In this document: piece after piece, positions 45,884 to 57,669 of the stretch
Layout: each line of letters opens with the position of its first letter
How positions within the stretch are numbered: position 1 is the stretch's first letter
DNA from: Cynocephalus volans
Lineage: Eukaryota > Chordata > Mammalia > Dermoptera > Cynocephalidae
Direction: 5' to 3'
DNA length: 64,000 nucleotides
Assembly (NCBI RefSeq): GCF_027409185.1
Contig: NC_084474.1
Coordinates: forward strand, 12,765,382 to 12,829,381
The notes under the pieces: model-generated
What the model was told of the DNA's origin: nothing
What the model saw: only the letters and a program-made list of their open reading frames with translations
Database searches by the model: none
Translations under genes and position numbers: made by a program

Positions 45884-46650
45884 CCTGCACTCATCAAAGT
45901 CCGTGGTTTCAAATTTTATTTCACAATCACTTCATTTTAGCTTGACAGTCCATGTATTTTCTTATAGCTTTGATGTCAAAAGAATAGATTTATTTCTCAT
46001 TTTTGAAGTACATACTGTAAGTAGTGGAGTCATGAGTCAGAGGAAACGGGTCTTCTCCATTTCTGCACAGAACTGCTGCACAAAGTGCATTGGGCTCCAA
46101 GCGTTAGTTTCCTCACCAGAAACTGGAGCTAACAGTCCCTTCACAGAATTATTCTTAGGACTGAAAAATAGGTAAATACTAGAAAACATTTATCTGTAGG
46201 TACTTAATAAATGTTTTAGGGATTAGAATAATTTATTATCTTAATTTTCATTTTCTGTTATCTTTTAGTGAGTTGTTATAAATTATCCTAGGAAATAGTT
46301 GGCATGGCCCCCAATGTGTGGGGTAGACCAAAAGTTGTTGTAGAACTTGCTGTAGTTCAGGGGCTCTTTAGTTCAAGGTTTGCAGGGCTTTGGAAAACCT
46401 CAGAGTCTGCCCTCTACCAGGGCAGGGCCTGCTTTGGGAAAGACTGTGATCGAGTTCCTTTCAGAAAGGTAAAAGTGCTAGAGAGAGCCATCTATTGAGA
46501 TCACTTTTCATTACACCAGGAAAAATGTTATTTGAAATAGCAAAACTATAGGATAAAACAGGTAAATAGGAGATAATAATATTAACAATAGTAATGATGA
46601 TGGGGATGGCTGATTTTTTTTTTTTTTTTTTTAATATGCTAACTCTAGTG
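45884..46650. other. Unassigned sequence
   Basis: Contains a possible sense MIR patch near 46,100-46,220 and a T-run at 46,614-46,632. No gene recognised. Confidence 0.4.
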
Positions 46651-46654
46651 TCAG

Positions 46655-46790
46655 GCACTGTTCCAAAGACTACACATGTATTAACTCTTAATTCTTACAC
46701 CAGCCTCATTAGGTCAACTGGCAGCCGACAGTGGGTCCCTATCCTATGTCTCTCTTCCTTCCACAAGAGGAAGTTGTTGGTCTAAAACCT
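46655..46790 (-). repeat. MIR-like SINE fragment
   Basis: 'gtgtcaggcactgttccaaa' followed by 'acatgtattaactcttaatt' and 'caccagcctcattagg' resembles the antisense MIR 3' half. Weak. Confidence 0.4.
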
Positions 46791-47526
46791 GTGTTCATCA
46801 TTCCCTTATTTTGTTATTGTATCCACATATTTCTAAAAATATATCTTTTAATTTTATTTTTTGTTAACTTTTAAAAAGTATGTCATGTTTTATGTGATTA
46901 CTGCAAACTTACTTTCTTTACCTGTTATTATCTTGCTCACATTCTTCCATGTTGGTGTCTTCTGCCGTGGTTCATTTGTTTTGGCTCCTATATAATATGA
47001 CTTTGTGTGAATATTCAACATTATTTTTCATGCATTTTATTTTTGATGGACATTTGGGTTATTCCCAAGTTTTTACTGTTCACAGTGACAACATTCTTGC
47101 TCTGATCTACCTGTGTGAAGCTTACTCTTGACATATACCCAGGTAGGTGAATGAATGTTCAGCTTCTAAAGACAACACTGGACTGTTTTCCAGTGTGGCT
47201 ACTCCAAAGTATCCTCCCTGCAGCAATGTACAACAGATCCTGCGGATTCACTTTCTCTCCAAACCTTTTTTTTTTTTGCTGAACAAATGGATTTATAATG
47301 ACATCATGCTGATCTTTTCTCTTCTTATGCTCATTGGCCATATGTGTTTTTTCTTCTGTGAAATACCTATTTATGTCATTTTCCTTTTATCTATTGGGTT
47401 ATATCTGCTTTACTCATTGATAGATAGAAATTATTTATGAACTACTGAAATTAATTCTTTCTGGTTGTGTGTATTGAAAGTATTCTCCAAGTTTGTAACT
47501 TGTCTTTTAATTTTAAGGTATTTTCT

Positions 47527-47588
47527 ATTAGCAATAATCGCGCCTCGGATAAACCTCATTGGCTAGGATACTGCCACTGTGCAAAGCT
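47527..47588 (-). pseudogene. RNU4P: U4 snRNA retropseudogene, 5' 62 nt
   Basis: U4 pairs with U6 in the spliceosomal tri-snRNP. The minus strand reads 'agctttgcacagtggcagta' and continues through 'gccaatgaggtttatccgag' and 'gcgcgattattgctaat'. This is the 5' end of U4 with only a few substitutions, stopping after ~62 nt. It is flanked by 17-bp duplications attttaaggtattttct (47,510-47,526) and attttaagatattttct (47,589-47,605), 16 of 17 identical. The duplications show that it was reverse-transcribed and inserted by L1 machinery. Lacking the 3' half, it cannot be functional. Confidence 0.95.
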
Positions 47589-47622
47589 ATTTTAAGATAT
47601 TTTCTGATGAAAAACCCTCTAA

Positions 47623-49193
47623 ACACTAGCAAGATGGCAGAATAGACAGTCCCCAGTGTCACTCTCTCCCACAAATCAACCAATTTACAATTATAGAAAA
47701 GCAATGACAGCCAAGCTGGAGCTGCTAGAGCTCAGGAGAAGAGGAAGAGAGACCTACAGAGTGCATGAAGGTGGGAGAAGCCACGATGAAGGAAGAAAGA
47801 ACCGCTCTGACCATCTCGAGCTCTGGCCCCTCAGCTGCTCATGGAGCAGGAGTGGGCAAAAGCCGCGGCTGTGCCCTTTGGATGAAGCTATTTGGAGGCG
47901 GCAGGGGGGAAGGGGGCCTTGGTGGCCCCCAGGACAGCAAGACCACTAATAGGGTTCCCGTAGACCCACATAGGAGTGAGGAGCCAGAACAACTGAAAAA
48001 AGGAGCCACTCAGAGGCCAGTGAGTCATCACAGGGGACCAGCACACGTGGGTCCACCCCATGGGAAGTGTTTGGAGCATGGGCGGTGGGGGAGACAGGCC
48101 CAATCTGTCCCCCCATCAGCACAAGACCACTCAGAGGAGACTGGTCAGGAATATAGAACTGCAGGGGGTACAGTTTGATGAAAAGACTCAGGCCCAGACC
48201 AGTGTTTCTACATAACCCAGGTGTATCAGATCTCACGAGTCAGAAGTACCTGTAAAGTCAACCATTAAAACCTGATCTGCACAAAAAGCCTTCCCCATGG
48301 AATCAGCAGCAAAGCAGCAATTTAGCTCAACCACAGGGATCAAGTGCTGGTCCCCACAGGAAGTTCCCCCATTTTAGAAGTAAGCAAAGAACAACAAATT
48401 AGTTCCAGTGCAGAGTTTAAGTGGTGGGAACAGCAAATAATCCAACACAGAACTGAAAGAAAAAGCAAAGTACCCACAACCAGAGACAAAGTTTGATATT
48501 AACTAGGAAAGGTCTCATTTCACCAAAGAACACCTATAACACCTAGGCCTGGAAGTCCCCTGGGCTACCAAGCCAGAGGGGTGGAGGGTGGGGGCTTCAG
48601 CCATGCCACCCGACACCCGCAACGAGTCCCTAGGGTGGGGGCCAAGGGCATCAGCCACATCCCCCTGACACACGCAACAGCCCAGCAATGACCACTGAGC
48701 TGCAGCAGGAAGTGCCCTGAACTCTCCCGAGCTGGGACAGTGGGGGACTGAGGGCCTCTGTCACGCCCCGCCCCCTGACACACACAACCAGCCCAGCAAT
48801 GACCACCAAGCTGCGGCAGGAAGTGCACCGGGCTCTCTGGAGCTGGGATGGTAGGGGGCCAAGGGCCTCAACCACACCCTCCCCATGTGTGCAACCAGCC
48901 CAGCAATGACCACCAAGCTGCAGCAAGAATGGCCTCAGGTTCCCAAGCTGGGGTGGTGGGAGGTAAGGGCTTTTGCCACACGCCCCTAACATCTGAACCC
49001 AACCCAGCAATGACCAAGCAACTGCTGGAAGCTCCCTGGTTTCCCCTGTGGGAATGAGGGGGGAGCCACAGGCCTCAATCCCACCTCTCCTCCTTCTTCC
49101 TCCTTCCATCCCTTTTCCTTCCCCTTTCCCCCTCCCCTCCTTCCCAACGGCTCCACAACAACATCACAGAATGTAAAAAAAATATTAATTTTA
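47623..49193 (+). mobile_element. SVA-like composite retroelement, L1 head plus VNTR
   Basis: A 1,571-bp insertion with exact 13-bp duplications aaaaaccctctaa (47,610-47,622 and 49,194-49,206). It starts 'acactagcaagatggcagaa' then 'tagacagtcccc', a typical L1 5' terminus. About 900 bp of GC-rich unique sequence follow, then ~4-5 tandem units of 104-111 bp (48,560-49,050), a pyrimidine-rich stretch (49,080-49,145), and 'cagaatgtaaaaaaaatatt' with an A-rich end that weakly resembles the local L1 3' end. No L1 ORF1 or ORF2 sequence and no other coding frame that I recognise. Architecture (promoter-like head, VNTR, A-tail) parallels primate SVA but the sequence does not look like SVA. Probably mobilised in trans by L1. 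Confidence 0.85.
48560..49050 (+). repeat. ~107-bp VNTR inside the composite element
   Basis: 'cagcaatgacc' recurs at 48,683, 48,794, 48,901 and 49,005 (spacings 111, 107, 104). Each unit carries 'aagctgcagcaggaagtg'-like and 'gctggg..ggtggggg' segments and a 'ccacaccccc..acacgcaac' stretch. A further partly degenerate unit precedes them at 48,560-48,680. Confidence 0.9.
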
Positions 49194-49299
49194 AAAAACC
49201 CTCTAAGTTTTAACACAGTTAAATTTAATAATTTTTTTCTCATAAAGTTAGCTCTTTCTGTGTCTTAAGAAATCTGTAACAAAACTATATAAAAAATAA

Positions 49300-49735
49300 A
49301 GGGCCAAAAGAATTCACCTGTATGTTCTACTAAGATTTCATTTTTATCCTTGTATTGCCTTATAAATTTTGCTCATTTTAAAACTTTGCATGCCTGGAAT
49401 CACATGTTACATGTTCTTTTGTGACTGAATTTCTCTCAGCGTTATATTTGTTTATCTGTGGTGTTGCAAAGCCCTACTTTGCCTGTTTTCATTGCTTTAT
49501 GGTTTTTATTGTGGTGATATTCCACAGTGTATTCATCTGTCCTATTCGTGTTTATCCCGGCGTGGTTTCCAGCGTTGGCTCTTATGGATGGCACTTCCCC
49601 CAAATTCCTGCCTGTTTCTTGGTGCACCTTTCTGTGCATTTCTGTTGGGTAAATACTTAGGAGTAAACTGGCTGGGTGAAAGGCTTTTCACATGTCCAAA
49701 TTAGGAGGATAGTGATTTAACTTTAAAAAATGTGA
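49300..49735 (-). mobile_element. Old L1 3'-region fragment
   Basis: 'gaatcacatgttacatgttc', 'tgtgactgaatttctctcag', 'attgctttatggtttttatt', 'gggtaaatacttaggagtaa' follow antisense L1 ORF2 3' order. Not contiguous with the L1 to its left. Confidence 0.55.
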
Positions 49736-49739
49736 GTTT

Positions 49740-50350
49740 TAATTAAGAATGTGAAGAAACAGGAATGATTATTAATTTTATTGAATCTCAGTCCCTGAGC
49801 ACTTGTCTTTTCAACATTCTCTGTGATGAAAGTGTATGAAAAGCTGCAGCCAAGAGTATGGCTGTTCTGCAGAGGAAAGTTTTGCTAGAATTTTGAAAAC
49901 TCGTATCTATCGTTGTGAGCTTGGTCAGCTTCCCAGCGATTAAAGACTTTTTTTTGGTGAGACTTTTTATCCAATGATGATAGTAACAGATGTGACTTTT
50001 CTTTATAACATATAATGAAGTGCATTAACATTTGGTGTAAGTCAGTGAACCAATATTTTCCTAATGACCAATGCATGATATTACAAAATCATATGTGGCT
50101 GAATAATCCATTCAAAATGCAAACTAGACCACTGGGTCTGGTGTAATAGAGCACAGACATTTCATTGATATGATTTCAGGTTCCACTTTGCATCTAACCT
50201 TTAAGAAACTACCACTTGTCAAGTTTTGGTAGAGTATCCAAGAAGAATAACCCAATTATTTGAAAAACTTAATAAAATCTCCCCAGTCTTTCAACTATGG
50301 ATCTTTGTGAGGTTGGATTGCTACATGTAGAGGACACACTGTTCAGGTGG
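49740..50350. other. Unassigned sequence
   Basis: No gene or repeat recognised. Confidence 0.4.
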
Positions 50351-50354
50351 CCCA

Positions 50355-50775
50355 GTGGTCCCCACCTCCAGGTGTTCATGTCTGTGTGCGATTCCCTGCC
50401 ACATGTGTGGGCAGGACCCGTGATTTGCCTTTAACCCATAGAACACGGTGAAGGGGAAGGGATACACGTGATTGTGCACATGATTATGTCATGTGAGGTC
50501 GTAACACGATCTTGTGGAGTGTCTCTCCTTGCTGTTGTGAGGAAGCAAGTGGCCACCAGGTGGGGAGCCCCATGTGACTAGGAACTGTAGGTGGCCTCCA
50601 GAAGCTGATGGAAAAATGAGAATTCAGAAAGCACACTGAATGGCCTCTCATCCCAAATGGGTCAGGAGGGCCTTTGGCCAACAGTGAGCCAAAATGGAAG
50701 CTCTCAGTCCTGTACCTCTGCAAGGAACTGAACGTTGCCCATATCCATGTGAGCATGGAAGCAGATCCTTAATAA
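50355..50775 (+). mobile_element. MLT1-type MaLR LTR
   Basis: Words in MLT1 order: 'gtgtgggcaggacccgtgat', 'acccatagaacacggtgaag', 'gttgtgaggaagcaagtggc', 'gtgactaggaactg', 'tttggccaacagtgagcc' and 'catgtgagcatggaagcaga'. Old LTR of a non-coding MaLR element; no internal sequence. Confidence 0.7.
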
Positions 50776-50814
50776 ATAAATATTTAAAAAATTTCTCAGT
50801 GTCAATATTACCCA

Positions 50815-51050
50815 TATGTTATGAGCTGAAGTGTGTCTCCCCCAAAATGCATATGTTGAAGCCTTAACCCCTGGAGCCTTCGAATGTGACTGTATTTGGA
50901 GATAGGGACCTGAAAGAGGAGATTAATGAGGCCATTAGGGTGGGCCCCAATACAACCTGACTGGTGTCCTTATGAGAAGAGGAACACACACAGGGATGCC
51001 AGGGTGTGGGTCCACAGAGGCAAGACCATGTAAGGACACAGCGAGAGGAT
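50815..51050 (+). mobile_element. MLT1A-like MaLR LTR, 5' half
   Basis: 'gttatgagctgaagtgtgtc', 'aaaatgcatatgttgaagcc', 'ttaacccctggagcc', 'tgtgactgtatttggagata', 'actggtgtccttatgagaag' and 'gtaaggacacagcgagagga'. It then breaks into antisense L1 at ~51,055, so the 3' half is missing. Confidence 0.75.
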
Positions 51051-51054
51051 GACC

Positions 51055-53150
51055 TTCTGCTGTTGTGCCAATTTATAATCCCACCAGTAGTATGTGAGTA
51101 TTGTTATTGTTCCATATCCTCAGCAAAAATTAATACTGTCAGTTTTTTTAGTTTAAACCGATGTCATTTGAATTTGCGTTTTCCCAACTACATATGAGGT
51201 TGAGTACGTTTTCATCTACTTATTGGCCATCTAATTAGTAAGTGCCTGTCGAATACCTTGCTCATTTTTCTGCTGGGTTACCTTTATTTTTCTCATTGAT
51301 TTGGAATTCTTACATTCTTGACACAGGCCCTTTGTTGTTTGAATATATTACAGATATCTTCTTCTGATCTCTGGCTCATATTTTTAATCACTTATTTGTG
51401 TATTTTAATAAACAAAACTTCTGATTTTTAATGTAGTCCAATATATAAAATTCTTTTTGTGGTTTGTGCTGGCTGTGTTTTTAAAAACATGTTTCCTTAC
51501 TACAACTCATAAAGCTATTCTTCTAAGCTATCTTCTAGAAGTTCGATAGTTTTTCCTTTCACATGTGATCTAAAATTGTTTTGGAATTTAGTGTTGTACA
51601 GGTGTGAGGTGGGTCAAGTATAATTTTTCCCCATAAGATATACCAGTGTCCTGGCACAGTTCAGTGGGAAGGCTGTTTTTCCTTGCCACCTCTCACATCT
51701 CAGAGGCTGGGAATGTGAGGGTCTCTTCTTGGCTGTCAATTCTATTTTGTGGGTCTGTCTTCCTGTCCCTGTGCCAGCATCACAACTGTCTCACTTACTG
51801 TAGCTTTGTAATAAGCTTTGATATCTGGTAGAGCAGGTCTTTTCAACTTATTTTCCATCTTTAAGATATGTTGGTTTTTCTTAGTCATAAGTGCTTCTAT
51901 TTAATTAGTTTCTTAAGTAATAGACACGCCATTAGGATTTTGATAGGCATTGTGTTTAATCTATGGGTGACTTTGTGGAAGAATTGACATTTTTACAGCA
52001 TTGAGTTTTCCAATCCATGAACATGATATATCCCTCCATTTATTTATGTCTTCTTTGATTTCCCTGAATAATGTTTACATCAGAAATAATGTTTACATTA
52101 GTGTAGAAGTCTTTTGTATTTCTGTTAGAAATATACCTAACTACTTGATAGGTTTTGATGCTCTCGTAAATGGTATATTAAAATAATACTTTCTAGCTCT
52201 TTTACTGATTTAGAGGAATATGATAGATTTTTGTCTACTGACGTTGTATTCAGCAACCAAGGTCACTTTTTTTTAAAAAAAAGCTTTTAAATATAAAAAA
52301 TCAAATACATACAGAAGTAGACAGAATAGTATAGCAGACTCCATACATCTATCACCCAGCTTCAGCAACTATCAAATCATACGATCTTATTTCATTTATA
52401 TCCTTGCCCACTCTACCTTTCCAAAAAAACCAACAACTTTTTGGGGGAAGTGCTTCTCTAATATCCTATGATTTCATTTGTATTTATGTCAGTATTAATT
52501 TATTTTATTAATTCTAAAAATGTATATTAAAATCCCATTGAATTTTCTTAATACAATATCATTATTTGTGAATAAGATTTGTGTTTCTTACTTTCCAGTG
52601 CATGTATGTTTTGGGTTTTTTTCTTGCCTTGCCATTCAGGTTGGACCACCAGTGTTGAACAGAAGTAGAGACAGCGGATATCCTTGTCTCATTCCAATCC
52701 CAGAAGGAAAGACTTCAACATTTCACCATTATGTATAATGTTTGCGCTAGGATTTTATAAATACCTATGGTAGGTAAAGGAAGTTTTCTATTTTTAGATT
52801 GCTAAAAGTTTTTATCAAGAATTGATGTTGAATTTTATCAGCTGCTTTTTTTCTGCATATATTGAGGTGCTTATATAATTTTCTCCTTTACTCTGTTAAT
52901 TTAATAATTAATTGAATAATTTAGTGATTAATTGGCTAATTGATTTTGAATATTCGACACACCTTGCATTTGTGGAATATACTCAATTAATATGTGATGC
53001 CATTTTTCTATATTGCTGGAATTAGTGTGTTAATAATTGATTTATAAAGTTATGAATGAGATGGCTCCATAATTTTCCTTTTTTATAATGTCCCTGTCAT
53101 TTTTTGGAATTGAATTATACCAGCTTCCTTAAAAGAGTTGGAGGAATAAA
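51055..53150 (-). mobile_element. Old L1 ORF2 fragment, antisense
   Basis: Antisense words: 'aatttataatcccaccagta', 'ttattggccatctaattag', 'atattacagatatcttcttc', 'ttactgtagctttgtaataa', and an RT-region piece encoding on the plus strand the antisense of the RQGCP-box area (52,640-52,735). A short foreign or diverged patch lies at 52,265-52,440. Many stops. Confidence 0.7.
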
Positions 53151-53577
53151 AGAGTTTATGTTTAGGAGAACTTTTCAAGATATGAAATGCACAAGTCAAA
53201 AAGTTTCCATTTCTTTCTGAAAAGTTTATTAGTGCAGTATAGATAACCAAAACCAGGTTTTTGTTGTTCGTTGGGTTTTACCTCAAACCCTAAGAATTAG
53301 TAGCTCACCGTGTCCTCAGCCTGTAAAACAAGCCTCTTAGGAATGCTCTAAAATCTTCAGAAAAATACATCTGCAAGTTTCCTAATGCAGTTGTCCTAGA
53401 CCTCACTGTAAAGTTCAGGTCTGTTGGTAATAACATGTTGAATATGTCCTTACGGTCATTTGAACACTCCAGGAATGTGCATATACTGGGGAAGCTTTCA
53501 GCATGACTTAGTATTTTCTCTCCTTTAGCCAGGACTGAATACAGATCTTTTACATGCCTCAATATTGATTCCTTTTT
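53151..53577. other. Unassigned sequence
   Basis: An 85-codon minus frame (53,562-53,305) has no known relatives. No repeat recognised. Confidence 0.4.
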
Positions 53578-54112
53578 TAAACAATTGTGGTAAAATACGA
53601 ATAAATAAAATTTATCATCTTAACCATTTTTAAGTGCACAGTTCAGTGGCATTAAGCACATATACACTGTTGTGCAACCGTCACCACCGTCCATCTCCAG
53701 GACATGATCATCTTCCCAAACTGAAACGCTACCCGTTCAACACTACCGCCCCCTCGCCTGCCCCTAGCTTCTGGCAACCACCACCATACTTTCTGTCTCT
53801 GTGGATCTGACTACTCTAGGGGCCTCATACAAGTATAATCATTATAATACTTTTCTTTTTGTCACTAGCCTATTTCCCTTAGCATAATGTCTTCAAAGTT
53901 CGTCCATGTCATGGCATGTGTTAGAATTCCCTTCCTTTGCAAGGCTGAGTATATCCCAGTGTATGGACAGACCGCATTTCGTTCATCCTCTCACCCTTCG
54001 ATGGACACTTGGTTTGTTTGTGCTGTTTGGCTATTGTGAATAACACTGCTATGAACATGGGTATACAAAGATCTTTTCGAGTCCCTGCTTTCAATTCATT
54101 TGGTATATATAA
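53578..54112 (-). mobile_element. L1 3' UTR-region fragment
   Basis: 'attgtggtaaaatacgaata', 'cttaaccatttttaagtgca', 'cagttcagtggcattaagca', 'agcttctggcaaccaccacc', 'agcataatgtcttcaaagtt', 'tggctattgtgaataacac'. A second copy of the same segment lies at 57,112. Confidence 0.75.
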
Positions 54113-54114
54113 AT

Positions 54115-56035
54115 ATTGATTCTTGTGGCCTAGAAAATGTTATTTTCAGTTTAGTTCACCCCCACTATTTAATTGAGCACCTTTGTATGTGTACTACATC
54201 CAGTCATGTGGAAAATAGCAGTGAAAAATAGGACAGAGTCTAGCTTGTGGAGGGCTTATCAATTTGATAAAGGTGCATTATTCAAAATAATAATGATATT
54301 TGATGGTATTGTTTTATTACGTATGCCAGTAGTTTCCAGTAAAGACTTTGAACATATTTTCTAGGAAGTGGATCCAACAACAGCATTTGTTCTGAATTCT
54401 CATAACCCAAAGCCACATACTTACCTCTCTGTAGAATGGGTTTGATACCTGGTATGTCACTGTGAGGTCTGGAAAGGTGGCCTCCACAGGCAACCCCAGA
54501 AGGAACAACCTATGCCCCCTGCCACTATGTTGCCCCAAGAGCCACCCCCCCACATCCCCCACTCCTGCTTTGGGGGTGAGGACCTGCTCCTGTCCTCAGC
54601 AGGGGCTGGTTGGGGCCAGGGGAGAGACCAGCCGTTTTCAGTATCAGCCCTCGACAAGGGTTGTTATTTTTCCTGTCATGTTTGTTGGGGTCCAGCTCAA
54701 GTTTGTTTTTCTTGCAGAAAGGCAGGAAGGCCAATTTGGAACACACACAACTCACATGTCATCGACGATGACTTGGCCCAGTGCTTGGCTCTGGCTCCCT
54801 GACAGTTAAAAGGCACAGGGTGGGCGAGTCCCAGCGGCCACACGGAGGAACAAGGAAAAGGAGGGAGAATGCGAGATTCTTATCTGCACAACTCGCCATT
54901 CTTTCCCGTCACTCCTCCCTAGGGGACGCTGGCTTCAGCTCACACAGTCTCCCGCCTGGAGGGCCCGCCGTGCGGTGGCCGCCCCCACTTTCTGTCCACC
55001 TCTTCCTCTTGCTGAATGTGTGAGGAAGCATCCCACCCTAAGGAGGGAAAAGCCTGGATCAGCAGAGACCACGCAGCAGCCCGTGGGAGGCATAGGCAGG
55101 AAGAGGGAGAACGCGCGTTTTCCAGATTGGACCCAAGACAATCGTAGAAAGGCTTGGTGTTTTTCCATCCAGTCTTGAGGGTGCTGGGAGTCTCCACATG
55201 GAGGTTTCAGGGGCTTGTGATGCTAGGCTCTTCGGTGATGGGCCGATGGGCTCTTAAATGTATGGGAACATGCTTCAGGAATGCCAGTCTTGTCATGTAA
55301 GGGTACTGGGCATTATGAAGACTGAAGGGAGACTCACATCTTACTGAAGGATTGCTCTAGGACCAGGGAAGCTTGATTGGGTAAATTGCCAATTAAAAAT
55401 ATATGTAAACAATAATATTTCTAAAACACATTCTGATATTCTTGGTAACTAAGACATCTTCAATCTATTAATGATCGTTTGGGAGTCAGGGTTACTGTGG
55501 GAGCATTTAGCCTCTCCAAGCATCAGTGTTCTCCCCTACAGAAGGACTCATGTCGGGGCTTGCTTTGCAGGGTTTTGAAAGGATTCATAGACCCTGCGTG
55601 GCACACTTCCTAACACCTCACAGTCTCCAAAAAATAACAACTGCTTTTGTGATTCCTGTGTGTTCATCACCTCTTTAAAAAAAAAAATATGGTGGTGTAG
55701 TTTGAAAAGAAGTATGAGTATTGTCCTTAAAGCTATCTTTAAAAAGTTAGACTCACCTAGGGGTATAAGACTAGCTCATTAAACATTCAAAAATATTTCT
55801 TGAATGAACTAACACCTTTATAATTGTTCCTCTTTTGTGTATTTTATATCCCAAGTACACAGTAAGGTAAAAACCTTGTTTTTCATTTCCTTGAGGTAAA
55901 ATACATCTTTCCTGTGAGATGCTTATTGCACTGAAGTTCCACTTGGGGTGGATTAAATATGATGCTTGCTATCCTTTAACCTATCTCATTCGCTTATCAG
56001 GCTTTTCACAAATTATCCACCAGATGTGACAGACC
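54115..56035. other. Unassigned; MIR patch at ~55,480-55,625
   Basis: A moderately GC-rich part (54,440-55,180) has overlapping frames without recognisable products and two similar ~45-bp purine-rich segments at 54,840 and 55,080 (both contain 'agggagaa.gcg'). A sense MIR-like stretch lies at 55,480-55,625. No gene recognised. Confidence 0.4.
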
Positions 56036-56039
56036 ACAT

Positions 56040-56540
56040 TTCCAAAGATGCTGGGTCAGTGTCTCCCATCCCGTAGACTCTTTTGCAATGTGGTTTTGTC
56101 ACCCCCTATCATTGTTTCATCACCTTGAATCTGGGCTGGCCCCTGTCTGTGATTGCTCTGACCACCATTAAATGGTGGAAATCATGTCCTGGGACTGCAA
56201 ACCCCAGGTATGACGAAGGGATGACAACTTCTGTCTTTCTGTTCCTGGAAGTTCTGAGTCACCATGGAATCAGTCTGGCTGCTGGAGAGACCATAGAGAG
56301 AGGCCACATGCAGAGGGAGAAGTCCTGAAACTGCACATAAAGACAAGTTCTGCTGATGCTATGTCCCAGCTAAGCCCTGACCCTAGCTAACCAGCCGCCA
56401 ATTGCATCCACACTGGCAAGACCAGCAGAAGGACATGCCCAGCCCAGGCCAGGTTGCAGAATTATGAGCAAGTAAATGGTTTTTGTTTTCAACTGTGAAG
56501 TTTGGGGTGTTTTATTATGCAGCAATAGATAATCAAAACA
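56040..56540 (+). mobile_element. MLT1-type MaLR LTR
   Basis: Order of MLT1 words: 'catttccaaagatg', 'aatctgggctggcccctgtc', 'ggaagttctgagtcaccatg', 'agagaggccacatg', 'attatgagcaagtaaatgg', 'gcagcaatagataatcaaaa'. Near full length, degraded, no internal region. Confidence 0.7.
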
Positions 56541-56544
56541 CCAG

Positions 56545-57110
56545 ATGATGTAATGGTGAATCTTGATTAAACTTATTTTCAAATGTTTAGTGAGAATGAT
56601 GGGCAATAAATCTTTTTGATTCGTACCATTTTAGTTTATAAGCAAGATCTTGTGAAGATATTATACTTGACATTTTATAAATATTATGTTTTTCTAGATT
56701 TACTGATTATATCTGTCTTCTATTTTAATTCTCCATTTATTTTTCCTGTTTTTTTTTTTTTTTTTACCATAAAATGCAAGGTATTTTCAAAGTGTTGATC
56801 CCAATTGATCATAATAAATGTTGGCCATTTTGAGACTTTTTAATGATTGTTTCCTCTAGAATATTAGGGTATTCAGTACTTTTAAGCTCCTCAGAGATGA
56901 AATTGCTGTGTAATCTTTCCTCAGAAATTGGAAGTGGACATGGCCATTAACTTAATAAAGGCTCCATTTTTAATTTTGATGAAAATACTCAAATTAAAAA
57001 GAAAAAGAAAAGTAAAAAAGAAGAAAGCATATGAAAATGTTTTGAACTCCTAAGAAGCAGAATAAATATGAAAGCAACGTAAAATAGAATTGTTATCATT
57101 GTTCTCTCCT
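56545..57110. other. Unassigned AT-rich sequence
   Basis: T-run at 56,750-56,765 and A/G-rich patch at 56,995-57,030. No gene recognised. Confidence 0.4.
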
Positions 57111-57111
57111 T

Positions 57112-57655
57112 TTTATTTTAATTTATATTTAATTGTGTTAAAACACAATTAACATGAAACTTACTGTCTTAACCATTTCTAAGTGCGCAGTTCAATAGCA
57201 CTGCGTACATTCACATTGCTGTGCAGCCTTCGGCGCTATCCATCCACAGGATGCTTTCTGTTTTCCCATACTGAAACTGTACCCATTAAACAATAACTTC
57301 CCATTTTTCCCTCTCCCTAGCTCCTGGTGACCACCATTCTACTTTCTGTATCTATGAACTTGACTCTAGGTACTTCATATAAATGAAATCATATAGTATT
57401 TGTCCTTTGTCACTGTCGTATTTCACTTAGCATAATGTCTTCAAAGATTATCTGTATTACAGCACGTATCAGAATTTCATTGCTTTTCAAGGCTGAATAG
57501 CATCCCATGTCTGTACACACTGCATTGTGTTTATCCATTCGTCTTCTGATGGACTCTGTGCTGTTTCCACCTTTTGACTATTGTGAATAGCGTGGCTGTG
57601 AACACGGATGAACAAATATCCCAAGTCCTTGCTTTCAATTCTTGTTTTCCTCTTT
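57112..57655 (-). mobile_element. L1 3' UTR-region fragment
   Basis: Same segment and orientation as 53,578-54,112: 'cttaaccatttctaagtgcg', 'gctcctggtgaccaccattc', 'agcataatgtcttcaaagat', 'tgactattgtgaatagcgtg'. Two independent copies of one old L1 subfamily. Confidence 0.75.
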
Positions 57656-57669
57656 TAAGAAGCATTAAA

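Larger units (their letters stand above)
46880..49290 (-). mobile_element. Old L1 ORF2 fragment hosting two nested insertions
   Basis: Antisense L1M sequence occupies 46,880-47,526 ('ggacatttgggttattccc', 'cagtgtggctactccaaag', 'gtttgtaacttgtctttt'), 47,589-47,622 and 49,207-49,290 ('cataaagttagctctttctg', 'tgtcttaagaaatctg'). Removing the U4 copy and the composite element restores contiguous L1 order. No intact frame. Confidence 0.75.

Noticed and set aside
54840..55160. Apparent ~240-bp tandem duplication (similar purine-rich segments)
   Set aside because: Similarity extends over only ~45 bp and both are purine-rich, so it may be compositional.
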